Of a stretch of DNA of 56,831 nt, positions 42,532 through 51,161 are shown in pieces; position 1 is the stretch's first letter, and each line of letters opens with the position of its first letter. Under the pieces are notes generated by a model. That model worked only from the letters and a program-made list of their open reading frames with translations, was not told the DNA's origin and ran no database searches. The DNA lies in contig JAJRWR010000041.1 of NCBI GenBank assembly GCA_024276695.1, positions 1 through 56,831 on the forward strand, written 5' to 3'. Source of the stretch: an archaeon. Its GTDB lineage: Archaea; Thermoproteota; Nitrososphaeria; Nitrososphaerales; Nitrosopumilaceae. The translations under genes were made by a program, and so were the position numbers.

Positions 42532-43582
42532 ATAATCTACGATATTCTTTTTCTGCAAGCTCTAAAAATTTTGTAGAATCATTTCTAGTTTTGATCATTG
42601 AAGATATAATACTTCCACCTGCCCCAACTCCTTCTTTTGCAAATCCTTCAGAAAATGCTTTCAAACCAGAATGTTGTGAATTTTCCAAGCCTGGGTTTAC
42701 AGATATAACAGGAATATCCGCAATTTCTTTTACAAGACTAGTGAAATTTGCACTATCATCATCAGTAATGTAAGAGGTTGTTCCTATTGTAGTATTTTCT
42801 TCATTAAATCCAATTTTTGATGCAAATGCCAAAACAGCTGCCATTTGTGTTCCACCTGCCAACATCACATTGGATACACTAGATGCAGAACTTAACATGC
42901 CAGATACAAAAGGAATCATAGGATCACCGACTTTTGCTACTATACTATATGGATGATCAGAATCTATTCTTTCTAATGCAGAATTAACAATTTGGTTTTT
43001 TAGTTCAACTGGATTGTTCGGAATACTGGAACTCACTTTGGCATCAAAGTCTAATGCTTTCAATACTGCTAGTGCCGTAGTAGTTCCTCCAGGAATACTT
43101 TCACCAATCACTAAACAATCAGTAAGTGATGCCATACTTCTACCAACAATTCTTCCATAGTCTACAGCATTAGATACTTGAGAATCAGTCATGGCATCTT
43201 GGATTGAAATATTTCTTCCAAATGTCATACCTGTATTGATGAATGGGAGTTGTGGAGAAATTTTACTACCAGCGTTTATTGTTAAGTGAGGAATACTTGC
43301 AGATTCTAGTGCAGTTTTTGTAAGTAATCCAGGAGTTGGCTTTCCATCAGGAGTCATTGGAATTTTATCAATCGTTTTACAATATCCATAATGAAGATAT
43401 TCAGCATCTGCAGGAGGAGTAAACTGTATTGAATTCTTATCAGTCCCTGCAAAAGTAATTCCTGGAATTTCACAGGTTTCTGTGTATGAAATAACAAATG
43501 AAAAAAGAAATTTACCATTCTTTGTAGATTCAAGAAAATCTTTTCCTTGTTCTATATTTCCAAATAATTCAAAATTATCCAT
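42518..43582 (-). CDS. cobT: CobT-like nicotinate-nucleotide phosphoribosyltransferase
   Basis: 354 residues. NAGSKISPQLPFINTGMTFG, GRSMASLTDCLVIGESIPGG TTTALA and VSNVMLAGGTQMAAVLAFA follow the archaeal CobT-type protein pattern. It would activate the lower-ligand base in cobalamin assembly; thaumarchaea make B12. Convergent with glmS, 14-base overlap. Confidence 0.85.
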   Translation of the reverse strand: MDNFELFGNIEQGKDFLESTKNGKFLFSFVISYTETCEIPGITFAGTDKNSIQFTPPADAEYLHYGYCKTIDKIPMTPDGKPTPGLLTKTALESASIPHLTINAGSKISPQLPFINTGMTFGRNISIQDAMTDSQVSNAVDYGRIVGRSMASLTDCLVIGESIPGGTTTALAVLKALDFDAKVSSSIPNNPVELKNQIVNSALERIDSDHPYSIVAKVGDPMIPFVSGMLSSASSVSNVMLAGGTQMAAVLAFASKIGFNEENTTIGTTSYITDDDSANFTSLVKEIADIPVISVNPGLENSQHSGLKAFSEGFAKEGVGAGGSIISSMIKTRNDSTKFLELAEKEYRRLFTSL

Positions 43583-43590
43583 TAAAATCC

Positions 43591-44199
43591 CTAACCCATC
43601 ATATCAAGAAACTGTTGTTCAGTTCGTTTTTGCATCACATGATTAGTGATTTTCTCATATCCAAGAGTAGAGGTCTCAGAACTACCATAATTATGACCAG
43701 AATATAGAACTAGATTTTCATCCAAATTGTGTAAAACATCAAAAAGACTATGATAGAGATCTTTTGCTGAACCTCCAGGCAAATCAATTCTGCCACAATT
43801 TCCAACAAATAGTGTATCACCAGAAAAAATTTTTCCATCACCAATAAGACAAATGCTATCTTGTGAATGACCAGGAGTATGAAGTACTTTTAATTTTGAA
43901 TTTCCAAATTCAATGAAATTCCCATCCTTTACCGTAATATCGTGTTTTAATTCTGAATTTTCATGTTGAATGATTGGAGCTTTAGTAGATTCAACCATTG
44001 CCTCATTTCCTAAGGTATGATCAAAATGATGATGGGTGTTTACAATATATTTTATTTTTAAATTATTTTCTTTTATGATCATTTCTAATTCTATTAAATC
44101 CCAAGAAGGATCAATTATGATAGATTCACTAGTGTCTTCATCTTCTATAATATATGAGAAATTCTGCATATTTCCCACTTGAATTTGATGAACTTTCAT
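43591..44199 (-). CDS. Metallo-beta-lactamase-fold hydrolase
   Basis: 202 residues with the metal site THHHFDHTLGNEAM, then TPGHSQDSICLIGDGKIFSG DTLF and LYSGHNYG. Length and motifs match the glyoxalase-II-like/persulfide dioxygenase-like group. Its ATG overlaps the TGA of the NnrE gene (ATGA), so it is coupled. Substrate unknown. Confidence 0.85.
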   Translation of the reverse strand: MKVHQIQVGNMQNFSYIIEDEDTSESIIIDPSWDLIELEMIIKENNLKIKYIVNTHHHFDHTLGNEAMVESTKAPIIQHENSELKHDITVKDGNFIEFGNSKLKVLHTPGHSQDSICLIGDGKIFSGDTLFVGNCGRIDLPGGSAKDLYHSLFDVLHNLDENLVLYSGHNYGSSETSTLGYEKITNHVMQKRTEQQFLDMMG

Positions 44200-44852
44200 A
44201 GTATGCCTTCTTCTGCTTCAGGCGGAATTCCAATTTTTTCAGCAAACAATTCACCAGTCAAATCCTTCCTTTTAGGAATTCCTTGCTTCATTTTGTGAAA
44301 TGTTACTGTCATATCACATTTTGTGAAAATATTTGCAGTTTCTCCAGTTTGCGGATCTAATCCAGATGGAACATCAACCGCAAATTTGTAACAATCTGTT
44401 TCATTAATGTAATTTATTGCAGATGCATATGGCTCTCTAATTTCTCCAGCAATTCCTGTTCCCAGAATTCCATCAACTATAACATCAGGTTTAAAATCAA
44501 AATTAACAGAATCTCCAGACATTAATTTCACAGAAGGCATCTTTTGTAAAATAGACCAATTCCAATTACTTTCTTCAGTTTTTATTTTATCAGGACTCCC
44601 AAGTAGCATTACTGTAACTTTGGCACCATATCCTGCAAGATGTCTAGCCATAACCAAGCCATCTCCACCATTATTTCCCAACCCAACAAAAATCAGAATA
44701 TTTTTTGATTTTATATTATCGATTTTTTCAAGCAATCTTCTAACTGCTACAGCTCCTGCATTTTCCATCATGAATTTTTTCAAAAATCCCATATCATGAC
44801 CTTTATTTTCAATATTGTACATTTGATCAACAGTTATTTCCATATTTTTCAT
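44196..44852 (-). CDS. nnrE: NAD(P)H-hydrate epimerase
   Basis: 218 residues of the YjeF N-terminal fold: MENAGAVAVRRLLEKI, ILIFVGLGNNGGDGLVMARH LAGYGAKVTV, DVIVDGILGTGIAGEIREPY and FAVDVPSGLDPQTGE. Repairs the hydrated S/R-NADHX. The C-terminal dehydratase domain is absent; the next gene is an MBL hydrolase instead. Confidence 0.9.
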   Translation of the reverse strand: MKNMEITVDQMYNIENKGHDMGFLKKFMMENAGAVAVRRLLEKIDNIKSKNILIFVGLGNNGGDGLVMARHLAGYGAKVTVMLLGSPDKIKTEESNWNWSILQKMPSVKLMSGDSVNFDFKPDVIVDGILGTGIAGEIREPYASAINYINETDCYKFAVDVPSGLDPQTGETANIFTKCDMTVTFHKMKQGIPKRKDLTGELFAEKIGIPPEAEEGIL

Positions 44853-44916
44853 GAAATTATATCTAAAATAAGAGTTTAGTAAACGGATTTATCCTAGTTT
44901 TAAAACATGTGTAAAC

Positions 44917-45531
44917 ATGACATTAAAAAATGTAAAACCATCATTAATCAAAATTGCAAAAGACTTAGAAGTCACCCAAGACTCTAGAGAATTTCTACTA
45001 AAAAATACTAGGAAAATTATCATCCTATGTAGTAAATCAATAATCGCAGTTCATAAAGGGGATTTAGCAACTGGGAAAAATAATTTAAAGCAAGCAAAGA
45101 CATTATTAAAAAAATATAAGAAAAAAGCAACTGGAGGATTAAGGAGATACCTAATTACACCAGAGCAAGAATTTGTAGAAGCTGTATGTTTAATTGCAAT
45201 TGTTGAAAAAAAAGAAATTCCATCAGATAAAAAATTATCAGTAATGCCAGAATCATATGTTTTAGGATTACTTGACTGTGTTGGTGAATTGAAAAGGCAA
45301 GTATTTGATAAAATTAGGATGGATAAGATTGATGAAGCAGCAAGAATTTTTGAAGTAATGGAGAGTTTGTATCTTCAACTATACACTTTCTCAATGTATG
45401 ACAAAGTAGTAAAAGAAGCAAGAAGGAAAATTGATGTAAATAGAATTCTAGTAGATGATGTTAGATCAGTAATTACTGAAGAAAAAAGAAGAACAGAATT
45501 AATCAAGGTTTTACAAAAATTAGAGAAATAA
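44917..45531 (+). CDS. Translin-family protein
   Basis: 204 residues, all helical. ITPEQEFVEAVCLIAIVEKK, YVLGLLDCVGELKRQVFDKI RMDKIDEAARIFEVMESLY and FSMYDKVVKEARRKIDVNRI match archaeal translin homologues that bind single-stranded RNA/DNA. Followed by tRNA-Leu on the opposite strand, which is suggestive of no more than shared location. Confidence 0.85.
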   Translation: MTLKNVKPSLIKIAKDLEVTQDSREFLLKNTRKIIILCSKSIIAVHKGDLATGKNNLKQAKTLLKKYKKKATGGLRRYLITPEQEFVEAVCLIAIVEKKEIPSDKKLSVMPESYVLGLLDCVGELKRQVFDKIRMDKIDEAARIFEVMESLYLQLYTFSMYDKVVKEARRKIDVNRILVDDVRSVITEEKRRTELIKVLQKLEK

Positions 45532-45545
45532 TCTAGAATTAGTGA

Positions 45546-45630
45546 TGCGGACGATGGGATTTGAACCCACGAACTCCTGAGAGACTAGCCCCTCAAGCTA
45601 GCGCCTTTGGCCAGGCTGGGCGACGTCCGC
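45546..45630 (-). tRNA. tRNA-Leu (GAG)
   Basis: On the minus strand GCGGACG (45630-45624) pairs with CGTCCGC (45553-45547) and A follows at 45546. The anticodon arm is CTAGC TTGAGGG GCTAG, giving anticodon GAG. A long variable arm (TCTCTCAGGA) and the T arm GTGGG/CCCAC around TTCAAAT are the class II features of tRNA-Leu. No intron and no encoded CCA. Confidence 0.92.
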
Positions 45631-45680
45631 AAAGGAATTTTCTTGCATGGTTTTTATAATCCTTGGTTACTTTTTCATTC

Positions 45681-45917
45681 GTGTTAATTCCTGTTAGATG
45701 TTTGACTTGTGGAAAATTAATTGCAGACAAATTTGATGATTATCAAAATAAAATTAAAGCAGGAGAAGATCCTACAAAAACTCTTGATTCTTTAGGCGTT
45801 GAAAGATATTGTTGTAGAAGAATGCTTCTGACTACTGTAGAAACAATACAACAAGTGATTCCATTTTACGAAGCAATTCAGAGAAGAAAACAAGAAGTTC
45901 AATCTGAGTTAGAATAA
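45681..45917 (+). CDS. rpoN: RNA polymerase subunit N
   Basis: Starts at GTG 45681 (MLIPVRCLTCGKLIADKF), the conserved N-terminus of the RPB10 family; the upstream residues of the longer frame are not part of it. CxxC at C7 and C10 and the CC pair in RYCCRRMLLT form the zinc site. 78 residues. One base-pair region before enolase; part of an archaeal rpoN-eno-rps2 set. Confidence 0.94.
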   Translation: MLIPVRCLTCGKLIADKFDDYQNKIKAGEDPTKTLDSLGVERYCCRRMLLTTVETIQQVIPFYEAIQRRKQEVQSELE

Positions 45918-45918
45918 C

Positions 45919-47157
45919 TTGGCCAAAATTTCCTCAATTGAAGGACGTATTCTATACAATAGCAGAGGTAGTAAAACTATCGAAGTAGATGTTAAATCAG
46001 ATAATAAATTTCTAGGAAGAGTATGTGCACCATCAGGTGCAAGTGTTGGAAAATATGAAGCAGTTAGTTTTCCAGATGGAAAACCTGAAGAAAGTCTTAG
46101 AATCTTGAAAGAAAATTCTCAGAAATTTGTTGGGTTAGAATCATCAGATCTAAAAGGAATTCACGAGATTCTAAAAAGTATAGATGGTTCTACAAATTAT
46201 TCAGTAGTAGGAGGAGCCTTAGCTTTTGCAGTAACAATTGCTTCTATGGAATCAGCATCAAAGGTATCTGGAGAGCCATTATTCAAAATACTATCATCAG
46301 AATCTTCATTCAAATTTCCATTTCCCTTAGGAAATATTTTAGGAGGAGGGGCACATGCAGGACCAGGTACTCCAGATATTCAAGAGATATTGATTTGTGC
46401 CACAGGCTCAAAAACTATCGAAGATGCTATTGAAACTAATTTATCAGTACATAAAGAACTACGTCGTGTTTTAGAAAAAGAAGATCCTAACTTTACAAAT
46501 GGTAGAGGCGATGAAGGTGGATGGGCACCAAAATTGGAAAATCAAAAAGCATTAGAAATTTCTGCAAAAGCATGTGAAAATTTAGGATTCACTCTAGGAA
46601 AAGAAGTATCATTAGGGGTAGATTTTGCATCTTCAACCCAATGGAATGAAGAAAAGGAAAAATATCTTTATGATAGAGCAGGGTTTGAAAATTCTACTGG
46701 TGAGCAGATTGATTTTGCAGCAAAGATTATTGAAGATTTTAAATTAATTTATGCTGAAGATGCTGTTCATGAAGAAGCATTTGAGGACATGTCAGAATTG
46801 ACAAAAAAATTCCCAAACACATTGATAACAGGTGATGACCTTATTGTCACAAACAAGAATATCCTGAAAAAAGCAATTGGCGCAAAATCATGTAATGCTG
46901 CAATTTTAAAAGTAAATCAAGCAGGCAGTCTTTTTGATGCACTAGAATTTGCGGATGAGGCAACTCAAAACAATATCAAACTAATCACTTCACATAGATC
47001 TGGAGAATCCACAGATTCGCAAATATCCCACATTGGTCTTGCTACAAAGTCAAAAATGCTCAAAGTTGGCATCGTAGGAGGCGAAAGAATAGCAAAACTC
47101 AATGAATTATTACGACTATCAGAGCATGATTTAATACGCGGTATGGCAGAGATTTAA
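45919..47157 (+). CDS. eno: Enolase
   Basis: 412 residues from a TTG start. IEGRILYNSRGSKTIEVDVK, GRGDEGGWAPKL (catalytic Glu region), YAEDAVHEEAFEDM, TGDDLIVTNKNILKKAIGAK and SHRSGESTDSQISHIGLATK are the conserved steps (metal-binding D/E and catalytic Lys). Converts 2-phosphoglycerate to PEP. Starts one base after rpoN. Confidence 0.94.
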   Translation: MAKISSIEGRILYNSRGSKTIEVDVKSDNKFLGRVCAPSGASVGKYEAVSFPDGKPEESLRILKENSQKFVGLESSDLKGIHEILKSIDGSTNYSVVGGALAFAVTIASMESASKVSGEPLFKILSSESSFKFPFPLGNILGGGAHAGPGTPDIQEILICATGSKTIEDAIETNLSVHKELRRVLEKEDPNFTNGRGDEGGWAPKLENQKALEISAKACENLGFTLGKEVSLGVDFASSTQWNEEKEKYLYDRAGFENSTGEQIDFAAKIIEDFKLIYAEDAVHEEAFEDMSELTKKFPNTLITGDDLIVTNKNILKKAIGAKSCNAAILKVNQAGSLFDALEFADEATQNNIKLITSHRSGESTDSQISHIGLATKSKMLKVGIVGGERIAKLNELLRLSEHDLIRGMAEI

Positions 47158-47164
47158 AATCGTC

Positions 47165-47788
47165 ATGAGTCAACAAACTGAAGCAACTGACATCAAAAGG
47201 AAGGTTTTAGCTACGGGTATCAGAGTAGGCACTCAAGTAAAAACAAAATTCATGAAACCATTCATCACTAAAGCCAGTCCTGAAGGACTTTACATGCTTG
47301 ATTTAGATCTTACATTAAAAAAAATTCAAACAGCCGCCAAATTCATCAACAGGTTAGGTACTGAAAATCTCATCGTATGCTCAGGGAGACAATATGCAGA
47401 AACTCCAATTGAGAAATTCTGTGATAGTTTGGGCTCAAAGAAATTACTTGGAAGATTTATGCCAGGAACTTTAACAAATCCTTCATTACCATATTACATT
47501 GAACCAAAATTAGTTTTAATTTCAGACCCACAAGTTGATGAACAGGCTATTATCGAAGCAACAAATGCCGGTATTCCAATTATTGGGATTGCAAATACAG
47601 ACAATATCACATCAAATCTAGATGTAATTATTCCAGCAAACAATAGAGGAAGAAAAGCTCTAGCAACAGTTTACTGGTTATTGGTTCGTCAAGTCTTAAT
47701 TGAAAGAGGAAAATTAAAAGAGGATGAACCAATGAAAGAAGGAATCGATGATTTTGAAACAAAGATTACCGAAGAAGAAATCGAATAA
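47165..47788 (+). CDS. rps2: 30S ribosomal protein S2
   Basis: 207 residues: GLYMLDLDLTLKKIQTAAKF, VCSGRQYAETPIEKFC, GRFMPGTLTNPSLPYYIEPK LVLISDPQVDEQAI and NTDNITSNLDVIIPANNRGR KAL are the uS2 signature blocks. ATG start, 7 bases after enolase, as in other archaeal rpoN-eno-rps2 operons. Confidence 0.95.
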   Translation: MSQQTEATDIKRKVLATGIRVGTQVKTKFMKPFITKASPEGLYMLDLDLTLKKIQTAAKFINRLGTENLIVCSGRQYAETPIEKFCDSLGSKKLLGRFMPGTLTNPSLPYYIEPKLVLISDPQVDEQAIIEATNAGIPIIGIANTDNITSNLDVIIPANNRGRKALATVYWLLVRQVLIERGKLKEDEPMKEGIDDFETKITEEEIE

Positions 47789-47812
47789 ATTTTAGAATTT
47801 TAAAGTACACTA

Positions 47813-48754
47813 TTGAAATCTAAAGCTTCATCACCAGCAAAAGTAATTCTTTTTGGCGAACATTTTGTAGTGTATGGTGTTAAAGCAATATTATGTGCAA
47901 TAAATAAAAGAATCACAGTTACTGCAGAGATAATTAAAGAAAATAAAATTTCTATTAAATCTAATATTGGAAATTTAGAATTAGAACCTAACAAGGAAAT
48001 TTCAGAAATTAATTCTCCGTTAAAACCATTTTATTATTTAGCAAATAAATTATTAGAGGATCAAAATATTGGGATTAAGATTGATGTAAAATCAGATATT
48101 CCATTAGGAGTTGGGCTGGGTTCATCATCTGCATGTTGTGTTGCAGGTGCTGCAGCAATTTCAAGGTTATTTAATAAGACATCGAAAAAAGAAATTCTAG
48201 AACTTGCAATAGAAGCTGAGAGAACAATTTTTGAAAATACATCTGGTGCAGATTGTACTGTATGTACATATGGAGGAATTATGGAATATGACAAGAGAAA
48301 TGGATTTAGTAAAATAGAATCTGAGCCTAATTTTCATCTCGTAATTGCCAATTCCAATATGGAACATTCTACCAAATCTGTTGTGAAAGATGTAAAACAG
48401 TTCAAGGAAAAAGATGAGAATATATTTTCCACATTATGCAATAAAGAATCAAAGTTAGTAGAAGACGTTTTAGAATTATTAAAAGATAATAACATTGTGG
48501 AATTAGGAAATAAAATAACAGAAAATCAAGAATATCTTGAAACCATAGGAATTTCAAACGAAAAATTGAGAAAAATGATTCAGATAGGTCAAAACAAATC
48601 ATTTGGTGCAAAAATTACAGGTGCAGGTGGAGGAGGATGTATCTTTGCACTTACAGATGAATCGAATCTTAGACAAACCATGAATCAATTCAAAGATGAG
48701 AATTACGATTGTTTTTCTGTAAAAATTGATTTTAAGGGACTGGATACTTTTTAA
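47813..48754 (+). CDS. mvk: Mevalonate kinase
   Basis: 313 residues, TTG start. GHMP kinase motifs: SSPAKVILFGEHFVVYG at the N-terminus, the ATP loop PLGVGLGSSSACCVAGAAAI, and KITGAGGGGCIFALTDES near the C-terminus. Phosphorylates mevalonate, the first kinase step of the archaeal modified mevalonate route. Neighbours ipk, idi and idsA give the rest. Confidence 0.93.
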   Translation: MKSKASSPAKVILFGEHFVVYGVKAILCAINKRITVTAEIIKENKISIKSNIGNLELEPNKEISEINSPLKPFYYLANKLLEDQNIGIKIDVKSDIPLGVGLGSSSACCVAGAAAISRLFNKTSKKEILELAIEAERTIFENTSGADCTVCTYGGIMEYDKRNGFSKIESEPNFHLVIANSNMEHSTKSVVKDVKQFKEKDENIFSTLCNKESKLVEDVLELLKDNNIVELGNKITENQEYLETIGISNEKLRKMIQIGQNKSFGAKITGAGGGGCIFALTDESNLRQTMNQFKDENYDCFSVKIDFKGLDTF

Positions 48755-48777
48755 TTGATCAGATAAGTTTGAACAAC

Positions 48778-49530
48778 ATGATTTTAATAAAATTAGGCGG
48801 TTCAATTATCACAAATAAAGAAAAACCATTATCAGCAAGGAAAAAAACAATTGAAAATCTTTCTAAAAATTTGAGGAAAATTAACGAACCGATAATTATT
48901 GTTCATGGTGGAGGTTCCTATGGACATTTTTGGTCTGTAAAATATGATATGCATACAAAAGGAAAAAAATATGATCTAAGGGGAGTATCTATTGTTAAAA
49001 ATTCAATGATCGAATTAAATAAAATCATCTTAGATTCAATGCTAAAAAATAAACTAAATCCATACTGTCTTCCACCAACAGATTTTATGTCTGGGAATAA
49101 ACCCATTACTAAAAAAATTAAAGAAATTGAAAAAATTGCCAAATCAGGCCTGATTCCAGTCACATTTGGTGATGCATTATGGTTTGGTCAGAAAAAAACA
49201 TACATTCTGTCAGGAGATAAAATAATGACCTATCTTGCGAAAATACTCAAACCCAGACTATGTATTTTTGCATTAAATGAAGATGGATTGTATTCAGACT
49301 TGAAATCAAAAAAACTAATTTATGAATTACAAGGTGAACGACCAACTATTTCTGAAAATAAAATGGATGTTACTGGAGGAATGACTAGGAAAGTAAAAGA
49401 AGCATCAAAAATTGCCAAAATTGGGTTGAATGTGTTCTTTGTAAATGGGAACAAACCAGAAAGAATTGTAAAAGCGGTTAAAAATAGGACATTTGAAGGA
49501 ACATTGTTTAGAGGTAAAAGAAATGTCTGA
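48778..49530 (+). CDS. ipk: Isopentenyl phosphate kinase
   Basis: Start at ATG 48778 (MILIKLGGSIITNKEKPLSA). IVHGGGSYGHFWSVKY carries the catalytic His of IPK, and FGDALWFGQKKTYILSGDKI with LNEDGLYSD is the amino-acid-kinase core. Makes isopentenyl diphosphate from isopentenyl phosphate. 250 residues. Overlaps idi by 8 bases. Confidence 0.93.
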   Translation: MILIKLGGSIITNKEKPLSARKKTIENLSKNLRKINEPIIIVHGGGSYGHFWSVKYDMHTKGKKYDLRGVSIVKNSMIELNKIILDSMLKNKLNPYCLPPTDFMSGNKPITKKIKEIEKIAKSGLIPVTFGDALWFGQKKTYILSGDKIMTYLAKILKPRLCIFALNEDGLYSDLKSKKLIYELQGERPTISENKMDVTGGMTRKVKEASKIAKIGLNVFFVNGNKPERIVKAVKNRTFEGTLFRGKRNV

Positions 49531-50173
49531 AGAACTTGTTATTTTAGTAGATGAAAACGATAATCCAATTGGAACTGAAGAAAAAGTAAAATGCCATTTA
49601 CCAAACGGAAAATTGCATAGAGCGTTTACGGCATTATTGTTTGATAGTGAAGGAAGATTGGTTCTCACTAGAAGAGCTAAAGAGAAAATGTTGTGGCCTA
49701 ATGATTGGGATGGAACATTTGCGAGTCACCCAAGAGAATCAGAAACTTATACTTCATCAGGAGAAAGAAGGATGCCTGAAGAGTTAGGAATTAATGGCAC
49801 ATTAGATTATTTACACAAATTTGAATACCATGTTCCGTACAAAGATGTCGGTTCTGAAAACGAAATTTGTGGAACATTGATTGGGATTATCGATAAATCC
49901 ACAAAATTAAAAAAGATTGAAGGGGAAATTGATGAGATCAAGTGGATTTCATCAAAAGAATTACTTGTAGAATTACAGATAAATCCAAAAATTTATTGTC
50001 CATGGATGCTTATTGCATTAGAATTATTAGATAAATCCAATAAATCCATGCTTGAAAAGCATGTAAATGTCTTATCTACATGGATAAATGGTGAAGTCAA
50101 AAATGGATTACAAAAAGCAATTAAAATTCATCTACCAAATGACAAATGGAGATTAGTAAATGAAAAAAACTAA
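49523..50173 (+). CDS. idi: Type I isopentenyl-diphosphate isomerase-like Nudix protein
   Basis: Start ATG 49523 (MSEELVILVDENDNPIGTEE) preceded by GAGGT; 216 residues. Nudix/IDI-1 fold with LHRAFTALLFDSEGRLVLTR RAKEKMLWPNDWDG and GERRMPEELGI and SENEICGTLIG holding the metal and general-acid Glu. At the catalytic Cys of E. coli IDI (Cys67 in NSVCGHP) the residue is Ala (residue 67, GTFASHP). The flanking His of SHP is kept. The role is probably IPP-DMAPP isomerisation but by altered chemistry, or the protein is degenerate in function. Confidence 0.85.
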   Translation: MSEELVILVDENDNPIGTEEKVKCHLPNGKLHRAFTALLFDSEGRLVLTRRAKEKMLWPNDWDGTFASHPRESETYTSSGERRMPEELGINGTLDYLHKFEYHVPYKDVGSENEICGTLIGIIDKSTKLKKIEGEIDEIKWISSKELLVELQINPKIYCPWMLIALELLDKSNKSMLEKHVNVLSTWINGEVKNGLQKAIKIHLPNDKWRLVNEKN

Positions 50174-51140
50174 ACAAATTGAACAAAATGCAAAAACAAT
50201 AAACAAGTATCTAAACTCTAAATTAAAAGGAAATCCAAAAAAACTCTACGACGCTGCGGGACATCTTATTGTGAATGGTGGAAAAAGACTTCGACCATAT
50301 ATGGTTATCAGAAGCTGTCAAATTTTAAAAGGAAAAGTCTCCAACGCAATGCCAGCTGCAAGTGCAGTAGAGATGGTACATAATTTCTCATTAGTTCATG
50401 ATGATATTATGGATAATGATGAAATGCGTCATGGTGTTCCAACGGTTCATAAAAAATTTGGCATACCAATTGCAATTCTTGCAGGTGATGTATTATTTTC
50501 AAAAGCATTCCAAGTGATAACAGATTCAAAATTATCATCAAATGCAATCATACAACTTGTTTCTAGACTTTCAAAAGCTTGTATAGACATCTGTGAAGGA
50601 CAGTTACTTGATGTAAAAATGGCTGAAGAGAAAAAAATTCCTTCCCAAGCAGAATACATTACAATGATAGGCAAAAAAACGGCTGCATTGTTTGATGTAT
50701 CATGTGCAATGGGGGCAATTTGTGCAACAAATAAACCAAAAGATGTTTCAAATCTTTCATCATTTGGAAAGAATTTAGGAATTGCATTTCAAATTACTGA
50801 TGATCTCATTGGAGTAATGGGAGATCCTAAAATTACAAAGAAACCAGTAGGGAATGATCTAAGAGAAGGAAAGAAATCACTCCCGATTTTGATGGCAATC
50901 AAATCAGCAAAAGGTAATGATAAAAAAATTATTTTGAAAGCATTTGGAAATTCTAAAGTTTCAAGAACGGATCTCAACAAAGCTGTAGAGGTTATTAGAT
51001 CCTTAGGAATTGAACAAAATGTAAGGACTCAGGCTTTAAGATATGCAGAAAAAGCTGAAAAAGCATTAGTAAGATATTCAGGTCCGTCCAAAATAGAGTT
51101 AATCTCATTGTTGGATTTTGTGGTAAAAAGAAGCGTATAG
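50160..51140 (+). CDS. idsA: Polyprenyl diphosphate synthase (GGPP/FPP)
   Basis: 326 residues. GGKRLRPYMVIRSCQIL, first Asp-rich motif FSLVHDDIMDND, GDVLFSKAFQVI, and the second motif FQITDDLIGVMGD followed by GKKSLPILMAI. Makes C15-C20 prenyl diphosphates for archaeal ether lipids. Its ATG overlaps the idi stop region by 14 bases. Confidence 0.94.
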   Translation: MKKTKQIEQNAKTINKYLNSKLKGNPKKLYDAAGHLIVNGGKRLRPYMVIRSCQILKGKVSNAMPAASAVEMVHNFSLVHDDIMDNDEMRHGVPTVHKKFGIPIAILAGDVLFSKAFQVITDSKLSSNAIIQLVSRLSKACIDICEGQLLDVKMAEEKKIPSQAEYITMIGKKTAALFDVSCAMGAICATNKPKDVSNLSSFGKNLGIAFQITDDLIGVMGDPKITKKPVGNDLREGKKSLPILMAIKSAKGNDKKIILKAFGNSKVSRTDLNKAVEVIRSLGIEQNVRTQALRYAEKAEKALVRYSGPSKIELISLLDFVVKRSV

Positions 51141-51161
51141 TTGCAATAGGTGAGAATCGAC

